Shown here piece by piece: positions 8,558-16,945 of a stretch of 64,000 nt of DNA. The position numbers and the translations under genes were made by a program. This stretch comes from an uncultured Eggerthellaceae bacterium (lineage in GTDB: Bacteria; Actinomycetota; Coriobacteriia; Coriobacteriales; Eggerthellaceae), in assembly GCA_947650915.1 (NCBI GenBank), contig CANSWY010000005.1:1-64000 (forward strand), given 5' to 3'. Within the stretch, counting starts at the first letter, position 1. Each line of letters begins with the position of its first letter. The notes below the pieces were generated by a model. It did no database searches. It saw only the letters and a program-made list of their open reading frames with translations, and was not told the DNA's origin.

Positions 8558-9367
8558 TCACGCCCGGCGCGACGGCTTCTCGCCCGCGATGAACCGGCTG
8601 GTGTTCTCCCACGCCATGAGGCGCAGCTCCTCTTCGGTGAACCCTGCGTCCGCGAACCGCTCCCATTCCGCCACCGGCTGCCACATGGGGAAATCGCTCC
8701 CGAACATCACGCGGTGGCAACCGTAGGCGCGGCAGAGCTCCACCGTGCGGCGCAGCCCCAAGAACTCCACGGAACTGGACATGTCCACGTAGCAGTCCGC
8801 GTTTTCCAAGTGCTCCAGCGCCAGGTCGAAGATGGACCAGCCGCCGAAGTGCGCTGCGTCCACCACTAGTTCCGGGAAGGCGCGCAGGACCTTCGCCATG
8901 CGCCGCGGGTGAGAGAAGTCATAGCGGTAATCCCCGCAGTGCATGATGAGGGGCAGACCGCGGGCGCAGGCTTCCTCGTAGATGCGCATGAGGCGCGCAT
9001 CATCCATGTCAACGCGCTGGGTGTCTGGGTGCAGCTTGATGCCTTTGAGGCCCAGCTCACGCGCGCGGTCCATTTCCGCCTCCGGGTCCGGGAAATCCTG
9101 ATGCAGCGTCATGAAGCCCACGAATTCTGAGTGGGCCGCGCACGCCTTCGCGATGAAATCATTGATGGAGGCCACCTGTTCGGGCTTTGTTGCCACCGAA
9201 TGGACGATGAAGCGCTGGATAGGGCTGCCTTCGCACGCGCGCAGAAGCCCCTCCGCCGTGCCATCGGGGCTCAGCATCTCGCGCCCGTAGAACTGGCCCA
9301 CGCCGGCCACCGCGCGCTCCGCGATCTTCTCCGGATAGATGTGGCAATGGCAGTCCGTGACCTTCAT
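8558..9367 (-). CDS. Amidohydrolase family 2 (TIM-barrel metal-dependent hydrolase)
   Basis: 269 residues. The N-terminal metal motif is DCHCHIYP (H-x-H), a mid-protein metal His appears in LIMHCGDYRY, a further His in VVDAAHFGGW, and the C-terminal Asp in MFGSDFPMW. These are the landmarks of the Amidohydro_2 family, which contains decarboxylases and hydrolases of cyclic substrates. The true substrate is unknown. It is transcribed divergently from the universal stress gene; a GC hairpin (CGCGCGCC/GGGCGCGCG, about 9385-9403) lies between them. Confidence 0.8.
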   Translation of the reverse strand: MKVTDCHCHIYPEKIAERAVAGVGQFYGREMLSPDGTAEGLLRACEGSPIQRFIVHSVATKPEQVASINDFIAKACAAHSEFVGFMTLHQDFPDPEAEMDRARELGLKGIKLHPDTQRVDMDDARLMRIYEEACARGLPLIMHCGDYRYDFSHPRRMAKVLRAFPELVVDAAHFGGWSIFDLALEHLENADCYVDMSSSVEFLGLRRTVELCRAYGCHRVMFGSDFPMWQPVAEWERFADAGFTEEELRLMAWENTSRFIAGEKPSRRA

Positions 9368-9447
9368 GCAACGCCTTCTTTCGCGCGCGCCGGGCGGGCG
9401 CGCGGGTGGGGTATCATCCGCTCAGAGGATAACGCAAGGAGGGCATC

Positions 9448-9927
9448 ATGCTGTACAAGAACATCATGGTCGCGTACGACGGGAGCGAGCCTTCAACGGA
9501 GGCGCTGGTGGTGGCGAAGGACATGGTGGGCGACGATGCGTCCGCCACGCTGCACGTGGTGTCCGTGATCCCCATCGGCGCGGCGGGGATCGGGCTGGAT
9601 TCACCGGTGCAGCCCGTGGCAGGCATGTCCCCGGTGTACACGGACCTGGACACGTTCAACGCGCTTCTGGCGAACGCGAAGGAAGAGACGCTGGCGAACA
9701 TGCACCAGGATGTGGATGGCATGCTGGAGAGCGTGGCGTGCGCGGTCAAGTTCGACGCCTACGCTGCGGTGAAGCCGGCCACGGGCATCTGCGAATACGC
9801 GGCGGACAACAGCGTGGACATGATCGTCATGGGCCGGCGCGGGCTGGGGGCGCTCCGCGCCATGCTGGGCAGCGTCAGCTACGCGGTGCTGCATGAGTGC
9901 GACATCCCCGTGGTCACCGTCAAGTAG
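9448..9927 (+). CDS. Universal stress protein (UspA family)
   Basis: 159 residues beginning MLYKNIMVAYDGSEPS, the classic Usp start. The C-terminal ATP-binding signature G-x2-G-x9-G-S is present as GRRGLGALRAMLGS, followed by YAVLHECDIPVVTVK. It is therefore probably an ATP-binding Usp of the cytoplasm. AAGGAGGGCATC precedes the ATG, and a TATCAT element lies about 35 bp upstream. It is monocistronic, with a promoter for the initiator tRNA just downstream. Confidence 0.93.
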   Translation: MLYKNIMVAYDGSEPSTEALVVAKDMVGDDASATLHVVSVIPIGAAGIGLDSPVQPVAGMSPVYTDLDTFNALLANAKEETLANMHQDVDGMLESVACAVKFDAYAAVKPATGICEYAADNSVDMIVMGRRGLGALRAMLGSVSYAVLHECDIPVVTVK

Positions 9928-9935
9928 ATTCCCGC

Positions 9936-9963
9936 TTGCAAATCCTGCCATTGGGTGTATCAT
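9936..9963 (+). promoter_or_regulatory. Promoter of the initiator tRNA
   Basis: TTGCAA (9936-9941) and TATCAT (9958-9963) are separated by 16 bp, a good sigma-70-type arrangement, and the tRNA begins about 31 bp after the -10 box. Confidence 0.7.
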
Positions 9964-9994
9964 AGGTCTCCGCTTGCAGCAGCAGGCGCAACAG

Positions 9995-10071
9995 TGCGGG
10001 GTGGAGCAGTCTGGTAGCTCGCCGGGCTCATAACCCGGAGGCCGTAGGTTCAAATCCTGCCCCCGCGACCA
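9995..10071 (+). tRNA. Initiator tRNA-fMet (anticodon CAU)
   Basis: 77 nt with an encoded CCA. The anticodon stem carries the three consecutive G-C pairs (GGG/CCC) next to the CAU loop that mark initiators, and the D arm GAGCAGTCTGGTAGCTC is initiator-like. The first acceptor pair is U1-G72, a weak pair in place of the C1-A72 mismatch of the Escherichia coli initiator. Confidence 0.95.
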
Positions 10072-10077
10072 ACTTCA

Positions 10078-10103
10078 AAACCCCGGCAAGCCGGGGTTTT
10101 TCA
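10078..10103 (+). terminator. Rho-independent terminator after tRNA-fMet
   Basis: A perfect stem CCCCGGC/GCCGGGG with a two-base AA loop is followed by TTTTT. It is bidirectional in principle because AAAA precedes the stem. Confidence 0.93.
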
Positions 10104-10125
10104 CTATCAGGGAGCCGGACCGCTC

Positions 10126-10728
10126 ATGCTGGAGAACAAGCTCGGGTTGACCTCATCGGCAGAGCTGCACGATGCTGAAGAGCGGCTGACGAAGCAACGC
10201 GCCGCGCAGCTGTTCGCTGATCGCCTCCTTGAGGGCAAGCCTGCCGGCACGTTCCAGACCTTGGCGTTCATCCATGAGCATCTGTTCCAGGATGTCTACC
10301 CGTTCGCGGGCAAGGTCAGGGAGGTGGATATCTCCAAGGGCGGTTTCCGTTTCGCCTCGGCGCTCTATCTTGAAGGTGCGTTGAAATCCATCGAAGGGAT
10401 GCCGCAAGCGGACTTCGCCCAGATCATCAAGAAGTATGTGGAAATGAACGTGGCCCATCCCTTCCGCGAAGGCAACGGGCGCAGCATGCGGCTCTGGCTG
10501 GATCACATCCTGAAGGAAGAACTGGGGCAGGTGGTGGATTGGAGCCGGGTGGACAAACAGGACTACCTCCTTGCCATGGAGCGCAGCCCCGTCAAGGACA
10601 CTGAGATCAAGGTGCTCATCCAAGGCGCCCTCACCCCTGAGGTGGACGACCGCGACGTCTTCATGAAAGGCATCGACGCCAGCTACGCCTACGAAGGCTA
10701 CGAAACCTACCGCACCGCCACCCTCTGA
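10126..10728 (+). CDS. Fic-domain protein (AMP transferase type)
   Basis: 200 residues with the full Fic active-site motif HPFREGNGR at 111-119 and the flap element GGFRFA near 72-77. The family normally transfers AMP from ATP to a hydroxyl side chain of a target protein. I see no inhibitory S/T-x3-E-G/N helix within the protein, so it would be a class I-type enzyme needing a separate antitoxin, yet none is visible next to it. The small gene at 10841 is a possible but unproven partner. It is the first gene of the accessory island, 22 bp after the tRNA terminator. Confidence 0.85.
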   Translation: MLENKLGLTSSAELHDAEERLTKQRAAQLFADRLLEGKPAGTFQTLAFIHEHLFQDVYPFAGKVREVDISKGGFRFASALYLEGALKSIEGMPQADFAQIIKKYVEMNVAHPFREGNGRSMRLWLDHILKEELGQVVDWSRVDKQDYLLAMERSPVKDTEIKVLIQGALTPEVDDRDVFMKGIDASYAYEGYETYRTATL

Positions 10729-10840
10729 CCGGCCGTTTGAAAGGTCATAAAGGGACGGGGACGTGCGACCTACATCCAAGAATCTATCGCTCATCTCCTA
10801 TAATTCTTTGTATTGCAAAACGAATCTACTGGGAGGCTCT

Positions 10841-11062
10841 ATGAAGTTCACTGAGCTAGTTGATTCAGGCGCGAGCAAGACGAAACAGCATGAGTATCTG
10901 GTTGATGGCGAACAGACGGCCATAACAATTCGCATACCGAGTAATTTGAGGTTAGCTGCCGTTGAGGCAGCTAACCTCAAAAGCTTGAGCTTCAGTGCCT
11001 TTGCGCGCATGTGCATGATTGACGAGCTCGTGAAGGAAGAAAAGCAGCATGCCAAATACTAA
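10841..11062 (+). CDS. Small ribbon-helix-helix-like protein ahead of hsdM
   Basis: 73 residues. The segment TAITIRIPSNLRLAAVEAAN followed by SLSFSAFARMCMIDEL has the strand-helix-helix pattern of RHH (CopG/Arc-like) DNA-binding proteins. GGGAGG precedes the ATG at 10841, and TATAAT (10799-10804) is a candidate -10 box. Its last codons overlap the start of hsdM by 14 bp, so it is the first gene of the restriction-modification operon. It may be an autoregulator or controller of the operon; this is an inference. A perfect inverted repeat lies within the reading frame. Confidence 0.7.
   Translation: MKFTELVDSGASKTKQHEYLVDGEQTAITIRIPSNLRLAAVEAANLKSLSFSAFARMCMIDELVKEEKQHAKY
10946..10980 (+). repeat. 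Perfect 15-bp inverted repeat inside the RHH gene
   Basis: TTGAGGTTAGCTGCC and its exact complement GGCAGCTAACCTCAA are separated by GTTGA. It lies in coding sequence (residues NLRLAAVEAANLK), 68 bp before the hsdM start, and would form a very stable hairpin in the mRNA. It may be an attenuator, an operator for the RHH protein or an mRNA-stability element. Confidence 0.8.
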
Positions 11063-12632
11063 AGAACAGCAGCGTGCAGAACTGCATAAGACCATCTGGG
11101 CCATCGCAGAAGACCTTCGCGGCAGCATTGATGGCTGGGATTTCAAGCAGTACGTCCTGAACACGCTCTTCTATCGCTTCATCAGCGAGAATCTCAGCAA
11201 CTATCTTGCTGAGTTGGAGGGCGATTCCGACTTCGATTATTCGCAGATGTCCGACGATCAGGCTGAATACGGACGCAAGGCAACGGTGGAAGAGAAGGGG
11301 TTCTTCATCCTGCCAAGCGAGCTCTTCTGCAACATTCTTGATACGGTCGACAAGGGTGGCATGAGCAAGACCGAAAATGGTAAGGATCTTAACGAGCTGC
11401 TTGAGCAAGTATTCAAGAATATCGAAGGCTCCGCCGTCGGCACGGAGAGCGAAGATGATCTCAAAGGTCTTTTCGACGACATGGATGTGAATTCCGCGAA
11501 GCTCGGCGGTTCGGTCATTGAACGCAATAAGAAACTTAAAAAGCTCATCGAGAAGGTTGGCAGTCTCGATTTCGGCGGCGCGTTCCAGGACAACTCCATC
11601 GATGCCTTCGGCGATGCCTACGAATTCCTCATGACCATGTATGCTTCCAACGGAGGCAAGTCGGGTGGTGAGTTCTTCACGCCGCAAGAGGTCGGCGAGT
11701 TGCTTGCTCGCATCGTCATCGCTGATAAGGACTCAGTCAACAAGGTGTATGACCCTTGTTGCGGATCAGGTGGTTTGTTGCTGAAGTTCGCGAAGATCCT
11801 CGGCAAGGACAACGTGAAGAACGGGTTCTATGGCCAAGAGAAGAACCTGACCACCTACAATCTGGCTCGTATCAACATGTTCTTGCATGACATTAACTTC
11901 AATCGATTCAATATTGAATATGGCGACACTCTTATTGACCCGAAGCATTGGGATGACGAACCTTTTGATGCGATCGTATCTAACCCACCCTATTCCACGA
12001 AGTGGGAGGGGAAGGACAACCCGCTTAATATCAACGATTCGCGCTTCAGCCCTGCGGGCGTCCTCGCGCCGGTCAGCAAGGCCGACCTTGCCTTCACCAT
12101 GCACATGCTCAGCTGGCTTTCGACCGACGGTACAGCTGCCATCGTTGAGTTCCCAGGTGTGCTCTATCGTGGAGGAACTGAGAAGAAGATCCGCGAGTAT
12201 CTCATCAAGAACAACTTCATCGATACGGTCATCCAGCTGCCAGCTGATTTGTTCTTTGGTGTGCCCATAGCCACATGCATTTTGGTTCTGAAGAAGAACA
12301 AGGCAACGAGCGATATTCTGTTCATCGATGCGAGCGAGGAGTTCAAGCGCTACGACTCTAAGAACAAGCTCATGCCCGAGAACATCGATCGCATCGTTAA
12401 CGTGGTGTTGCATCGAAGCGAGGAGGAGCGCTTCTCTAAGCTCGTATCTAACGACGATGTGCTCAACAACGATGCGAACCTATCCGTCAGTTCATACGTT
12501 GAGAAGAAGAACGAGCGCGAGGAGATAGATATCGTCGCCTTGAATGCTGAGATTGCACGGATCGTGGCCCGGGAAAGCGAATTGCGAAACAAGATCGATG
12601 CGATCGTGGCGGATCTGGAAGGCGAGCTGTAA
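11049..12632 (+). CDS. hsdM: Type I restriction-modification DNA methyltransferase subunit
   Basis: 527 residues. The HsdM N-terminal helical domain (about 1-160) is followed by the N6-adenine methyltransferase domain, with the SAM motif YDPCCGSGG near residue 237 and the catalytic motif NPPYS near residue 311. The FFTPQEVGELLARI segment just before the SAM motif is typical of HsdM. It methylates adenine within the bipartite site chosen by HsdS and forms the M2S methylase core. It overlaps the RHH gene upstream and its TAA shares a base with the ATG of hsdS. Confidence 0.96.
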   Translation: MPNTKEQQRAELHKTIWAIAEDLRGSIDGWDFKQYVLNTLFYRFISENLSNYLAELEGDSDFDYSQMSDDQAEYGRKATVEEKGFFILPSELFCNILDTVDKGGMSKTENGKDLNELLEQVFKNIEGSAVGTESEDDLKGLFDDMDVNSAKLGGSVIERNKKLKKLIEKVGSLDFGGAFQDNSIDAFGDAYEFLMTMYASNGGKSGGEFFTPQEVGELLARIVIADKDSVNKVYDPCCGSGGLLLKFAKILGKDNVKNGFYGQEKNLTTYNLARINMFLHDINFNRFNIEYGDTLIDPKHWDDEPFDAIVSNPPYSTKWEGKDNPLNINDSRFSPAGVLAPVSKADLAFTMHMLSWLSTDGTAAIVEFPGVLYRGGTEKKIREYLIKNNFIDTVIQLPADLFFGVPIATCILVLKKNKATSDILFIDASEEFKRYDSKNKLMPENIDRIVNVVLHRSEEERFSKLVSNDDVLNNDANLSVSSYVEKKNEREEIDIVALNAEIARIVARESELRNKIDAIVADLEGEL

Positions 12633-13780
12633 TGAATAAGATTGAAGAGATGATCGAGCGCCTTTGCCCTGAAGGGGTGGAGTATAAGCTCTTGTCCGAA
12701 GTTGCAGGATATGTCCGGGAAAGGGTGCTGGCGGAAGAGCTTGTTCCTGGATCTTATGTCGGGGTCAATGAGCTGTTGCAGGATTACAGAGGAAGAGGCA
12801 AAGAAATTCATATCCCCTCAGAGGACAAGTGTATTTCATATTCTGAAGGAGATATTCTTCTTGGAAATATTCGTCCCTATCTTAAGAAGATGTGGCTTGC
12901 GGACAGTTCGGGCGGAACGAACGGTGATGTTTTAGTTATAAGGGTTATTGATTCTACTACGTTAAACCCCGCTTTCCTTTGGCAGGTGCTAGCCGCTCAT
13001 GAGTTTACGGAATACAACGTTCAACATTCAAAAGGCGCAAAAATGCCACGTGGCGATAAGAAAGCAATAATGGACTTTTCAATTCCAGTTCCACCAATGG
13101 AGATTCAGGAAGAAATCGTGCGCGTGCTAGACTCCTTTGCAGAGCTGGAGACAGAGCTGGAGACAGAGCTGGAGGCGCGCAAGGCGCAATATGCCTACTA
13201 CCGCGACAAACTCCTCGACTTTAGCACGAGGGGGGGGGTAGCTCTAATGCCACTAGGTGATGTCCTCTTCATGAAAGCTGGAGCCAGTATTTCTGCAGGC
13301 AATATCTCTGACCTATTAACAGAGACGCAAGCTGTATCGTGCTATGGCGGTAATGGAATAAGAGGATATGTTTCGAATGCAAATCAAGAGACTGATGCTG
13401 TTCTGGTCGGTCGTCAAGGTGCTTTATGTGGAAATGTGCAGTTTGCGGTTGCGCCGTTCTATGCGACTGAACACGCTGTTGTGATAAGGCCTAAAGGTGA
13501 AATGAACTTGAGATATCTTTATCATGCTTTAGCATTTGCCGATCTTTCCCAATATAAAACATCGGGAGCGCAACCAGGGCTTTCTGTAAAAAGGCTCAAA
13601 CGGGTACAAATCCCTGTTCCTTCTCTCGAAGAACAAGAATATATCGTATCCATTCTCGACAAGTTCGACACGCTCTTAAATAACATCTCCCAAGGTTTGC
13701 CAGCTGAGATCGAAGCCCGTAAGAAGCAATACGAATATTATCGCGAAAAACTGCTCGCCTTCAAAGAAAAGGCCGCATAG
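12632..13780 (+). CDS. hsdS: Type I restriction-modification specificity subunit
   Basis: 382 residues with the two-fold layout of HsdS: TRD1 (about 1-165), central conserved helix (ARKAQYAYYRDKLL, about 181-194), TRD2 (about 205-345) and a C-terminal copy of the helix (ARKKQYEYYREKLL). Each TRD recognises half of a bipartite DNA site. Two unstable features lie at the junction: a three-fold 12-bp repeat coding E-L-E-T units (13142-13174) and a run of nine G (13230-13238). One base lost gives an immediate TAG; one gained reaches a TGA within about eight codons. Either leaves a half-length protein. An in-frame ATG at 13247 lies 8 bp after the G run. Confidence 0.95.
   Translation: MNKIEEMIERLCPEGVEYKLLSEVAGYVRERVLAEELVPGSYVGVNELLQDYRGRGKEIHIPSEDKCISYSEGDILLGNIRPYLKKMWLADSSGGTNGDVLVIRVIDSTTLNPAFLWQVLAAHEFTEYNVQHSKGAKMPRGDKKAIMDFSIPVPPMEIQEEIVRVLDSFAELETELETELEARKAQYAYYRDKLLDFSTRGGVALMPLGDVLFMKAGASISAGNISDLLTETQAVSCYGGNGIRGYVSNANQETDAVLVGRQGALCGNVQFAVAPFYATEHAVVIRPKGEMNLRYLYHALAFADLSQYKTSGAQPGLSVKRLKRVQIPVPSLEEQEYIVSILDKFDTLLNNISQGLPAEIEARKKQYEYYREKLLAFKEKAA
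13142..13174 (+). repeat. Tandem 12-bp repeat in hsdS spacer helix
   Basis: GAGCTGGAG occurs three times, the copies joined by ACA, giving the protein repeat E-L-E-T-E-L-E-T-E-L-E. It sits at the end of TRD1, where EcoR124I-type enzymes carry TAEL repeats whose copy number sets the spacer length of the recognition site. Confidence 0.9.
13230..13238 (+). repeat. Homopolymeric G9 tract in hsdS
   Basis: Nine consecutive G between ACGA and TAGC, at codons 200-203. Tracts of this kind slip during replication. It is also a strong purine Shine-Dalgarno-like run placed 8 bp before an in-frame ATG (13247) that opens TRD2. Confidence 0.9.
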
Positions 13781-13782
13781 CT

Positions 13783-16700
13783 ATGACCAAAGAAGCCACT
13801 CACGATAACACTGAAAGCAGGTTCGAATACTCGACGGTATCGATGCCACCTGATATTCGCAAGGATTCGCTTGTTGATGATCTATCAGGTGACGTGAGGT
13901 TCGACGTGATGGCATTCGGCGGACAATCGACTGTGTGCTCTGCTGCTCCGAAGGACACCAAGCGCTCGTCTTCCTATCAAAGCGAAGCCCAACTTGAGGA
14001 CGCGTTCATCAAACAGCTTTGCGCTCAAGGATACGAATATCTCGCCGTCGATTCAGAGCAGGATTTAATCGCAAACCTTCGTAAACAACTTGAGCTGCTC
14101 AATAAGGTCACATTCTCCGACAAGGAATGGGAGCACCTGTTTAAAGGCTGGATCGCTTCTGACAACGAAGGCATCGTCGAGAAAATGCGCCGTATCCAGC
14201 AAGATCACGTGTATCCGTTGCGCCGCGATGACGGAACGGTCAAGAACATCCAACTTCTAGACAAGCGTAACGTCTACAACAATAGCCTGCAGGTGATGAA
14301 CCAGTACACGCAGACAGGCAACCATGAGAATCGATACGATGTGACCATTCTCGTGAATGGTTTGCCGCTCGTTCACGTGGAGCTCAAGCGTCGCGGCATC
14401 GCCATCGAGGAGGCCTTCAACCAGATCGAGCGCTATCAGCGCGACAGCTTCTGGTCGGGTTCGGGGCTTTTCGAATACGTGCAGCTGTTTGTCATTAGCA
14501 ACGGCACGCATACGAAGTACTACTCCAACACCACGCGCTTTTCCGTCATCGAGGAGGTTAAGGGACCCAAGCGCAAGGGCAAGAAGACCTCCAACAGCTT
14601 CAAGTTCACCAGTTGGTGGGCGGCGGCCGACAACGTGCCTATCTACGACCTAGTGCCGTTCACCGCGACCTTCTTCGCGAAGCACGCGCTTTTGAACATC
14701 TTGACGAAGTACTGCGTTTTCGACGTTGACGAGCACCTGCTGGTTATGCGCCCTTACCAGATCGTGGCCACCGAGCGTATTCTCAACAGGATCTTGGTGA
14801 GCGAGAACAACAAGAAGATGCTCGGCACCTTGAAAGCCGGAGGATATATCTGGCATACGACGGGATCAGGCAAGACGCTCACCAGCTTCAAGACTGCGCA
14901 GCTCGCTAGCGCCATGGACGGCATCGACAAGGTGATGTTCGTAGTTGACCGCAAGGATCTGGACTACCAGACCATGAAGGAGTATGACCGGTTTGAGAAA
15001 GGAGCGGTTGATGGAAGCGAATCCACTGCCGTTTTGACGCGCCAGCTCACCGACCCCAACTGTCGCATTCTGGTCACCACCATCCAAAAGCTCTCGAACT
15101 TCATCAAGAAGAACAAGAAACATGAGATCTACGACCGGCATTGCGCCATCATCTTCGACGAGTGCCACAGAAGCCAGTTCGGCGACATGCACAAGGACAT
15201 CACCAAGCATTTCAAGAACTATCATCTGTTCGGCTTCACGGGAACGCCTATTTTCGCCGAGAACGCGCGCTCGGGTGGCAACCCGCAGCTTCGCACCACT
15301 GAGCAAGCGTTCGGCGACAAGCTGCATACCTACACCATCGTTGACGCCATTCGCGATGAGAACGTGCTGCCGTTCCGTATCGACTACATCAAGACCATCA
15401 ATGAACGTGATGAGTACCCGGACGAGAAGGTCTACGACATCTATCGTCAGGGAGCCTATCAAGCGGCCGAACGTGTAGATTTGATCGTCAACTACATCCT
15501 GGATCATTACGCGCAGAAGACGAAGCGCGACAGGAGCTATCTTCTCAAAGATCAGCGCGTGATGGGCTTCAACTCCATCTTCGCCACCGCTTCCATCCCC
15601 ATGGCAAAGATTTATTATTCAGCCTTCAAGCGACTGCAAGAGGAGCGTGGCGGCGAGAAGCTCAAGATCGCACTCATCTACAGTTTCGGACCCAATGAGT
15701 CCGACGACGGTAGCGGCTTACCTGATGAAAGCTTCGATGTGGAAAGCCTTGACACGCCGAGCCGTGACTTCCTCGATGCGGCTATCGACGACTACAACGA
15801 GATGTTCTCGACGAGCTTCGATACATCTTCACTCGGCTTCCAGAACTACTACAAGGATGTCTCAGAGCGCTTGAAGAACCGTGAGCTGGATATGGTCATC
15901 GTGGTGAACATGTTCCTCACGGGCTTCGATGCGACCACGCTCAATACGCTCTGGGTAGATAAGGATCTCAAAGGCCATGGGCTGATCCAAGCATTCAGTC
16001 GCACGAGTCGCATTCTCAATTCTGTTAAGACCTATGGCAACATCATTTGCTTTAGGAACCTTGAGGACAACGTGAACCACGCGATAAGTTTGTTCGGTGA
16101 CAAGGACGCCGGTGGCATCGTCCTTTTGAAACCCTATGGAGAATACCTAACCGAATATCAGGAACGTCTTGCACAGCTCTACGAGAATTTTCCGCTTGGC
16201 GAGGTGATCCTAGGTGAGCAGGCCGAGAAGGACTTCATTCGCCTGTTCGGCGTGATCCTGCGCTTGAGGAATATTCTCACTTCGTTCGATGACTTTGCTG
16301 CTGACGATACGCTGCCGCCACGGGACGAGCAGGACTATAGGAGCATCTACCAAGATCTTCATAACAAATGGCGTCCGCAGGGCGAGGAGTCCATCATCAT
16401 CAACGATGACTTGGTGTTCGAAATCGAGCTGTTGAAGCAGGTGGACATCAACATCGACTACATCTTGATGCTCGTGCAGAAGTACCACGACGGCCATTGC
16501 AAGGACAAGCTTCTTATCGCTGATATCGAGCGCGCCATCAAGTCGAGCTATGAGCTTCGTAATAAGAAGGATCTTATTGACGCTTTTATCGATGGACTGG
16601 AATCCAGCGATGATGTGACGGCTGATTGGGAGCGCTATATCGCCGAGGCGAAGCAGCGTGAGCTTTCTGCGATCGTCGAGGAAGAGAACTTGGACGAAGT

Positions 16701-16887
16701 TGCTACGGAAGCCTTCGTGAACAAGGCCTTTGCCGATGGCGAGATCGAGGCTTCCGGCACGAACATCACGAATCTCATGAACTGCAAGCCAAGCCGTTTC
16801 GCACCTGACGGTCAATACTCCGAACTAAAGGATCGCGTTATCGCCCGACTGAAAATGTTCTTGGAGAGATTCAAGGGTTTGAGCTAG
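13783..16887 (+). CDS. hsdR: Type I restriction endonuclease subunit
   Basis: 1034 residues, normal for HsdR. The N-terminal nuclease region contains the D...E-x-K type motif ending HVELKRRG near residue 205. The helicase domain has Walker A HTTGSGKT near residue 363, motif II DECHRSQ near residue 463 and FGFTGTP (motif III) near 488, with later motifs including DMVIVVNMFLTGFD and QAFSRTSR. It provides ATP-driven translocation and cleavage of unmodified DNA in complex with HsdM and HsdS. It starts 2 bp after hsdS. No frameshift or missing motif is seen, so the system looks intact. Confidence 0.96.
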   Translation: MTKEATHDNTESRFEYSTVSMPPDIRKDSLVDDLSGDVRFDVMAFGGQSTVCSAAPKDTKRSSSYQSEAQLEDAFIKQLCAQGYEYLAVDSEQDLIANLRKQLELLNKVTFSDKEWEHLFKGWIASDNEGIVEKMRRIQQDHVYPLRRDDGTVKNIQLLDKRNVYNNSLQVMNQYTQTGNHENRYDVTILVNGLPLVHVELKRRGIAIEEAFNQIERYQRDSFWSGSGLFEYVQLFVISNGTHTKYYSNTTRFSVIEEVKGPKRKGKKTSNSFKFTSWWAAADNVPIYDLVPFTATFFAKHALLNILTKYCVFDVDEHLLVMRPYQIVATERILNRILVSENNKKMLGTLKAGGYIWHTTGSGKTLTSFKTAQLASAMDGIDKVMFVVDRKDLDYQTMKEYDRFEKGAVDGSESTAVLTRQLTDPNCRILVTTIQKLSNFIKKNKKHEIYDRHCAIIFDECHRSQFGDMHKDITKHFKNYHLFGFTGTPIFAENARSGGNPQLRTTEQAFGDKLHTYTIVDAIRDENVLPFRIDYIKTINERDEYPDEKVYDIYRQGAYQAAERVDLIVNYILDHYAQKTKRDRSYLLKDQRVMGFNSIFATASIPMAKIYYSAFKRLQEERGGEKLKIALIYSFGPNESDDGSGLPDESFDVESLDTPSRDFLDAAIDDYNEMFSTSFDTSSLGFQNYYKDVSERLKNRELDMVIVVNMFLTGFDATTLNTLWVDKDLKGHGLIQAFSRTSRILNSVKTYGNIICFRNLEDNVNHAISLFGDKDAGGIVLLKPYGEYLTEYQERLAQLYENFPLGEVILGEQAEKDFIRLFGVILRLRNILTSFDDFAADDTLPPRDEQDYRSIYQDLHNKWRPQGEESIIINDDLVFEIELLKQVDINIDYILMLVQKYHDGHCKDKLLIADIERAIKSSYELRNKKDLIDAFIDGLESSDDVTADWERYIAEAKQRELSAIVEEENLDEVATEAFVNKAFADGEIEASGTNITNLMNCKPSRFAPDGQYSELKDRVIARLKMFLERFKGLS

Positions 16888-16945
16888 CTCTTGCAAAGAG
16901 CATCATACTACGAACTTTTGACACATCATTTGGAGAATTAGACAT

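Noticed and set aside
9995-10130. tRNA-fMet as attachment site of an integrative element
   Set aside because: The accessory genes begin right after the tRNA, but no integrase and no duplicate of the tRNA 3' end was found in the window.
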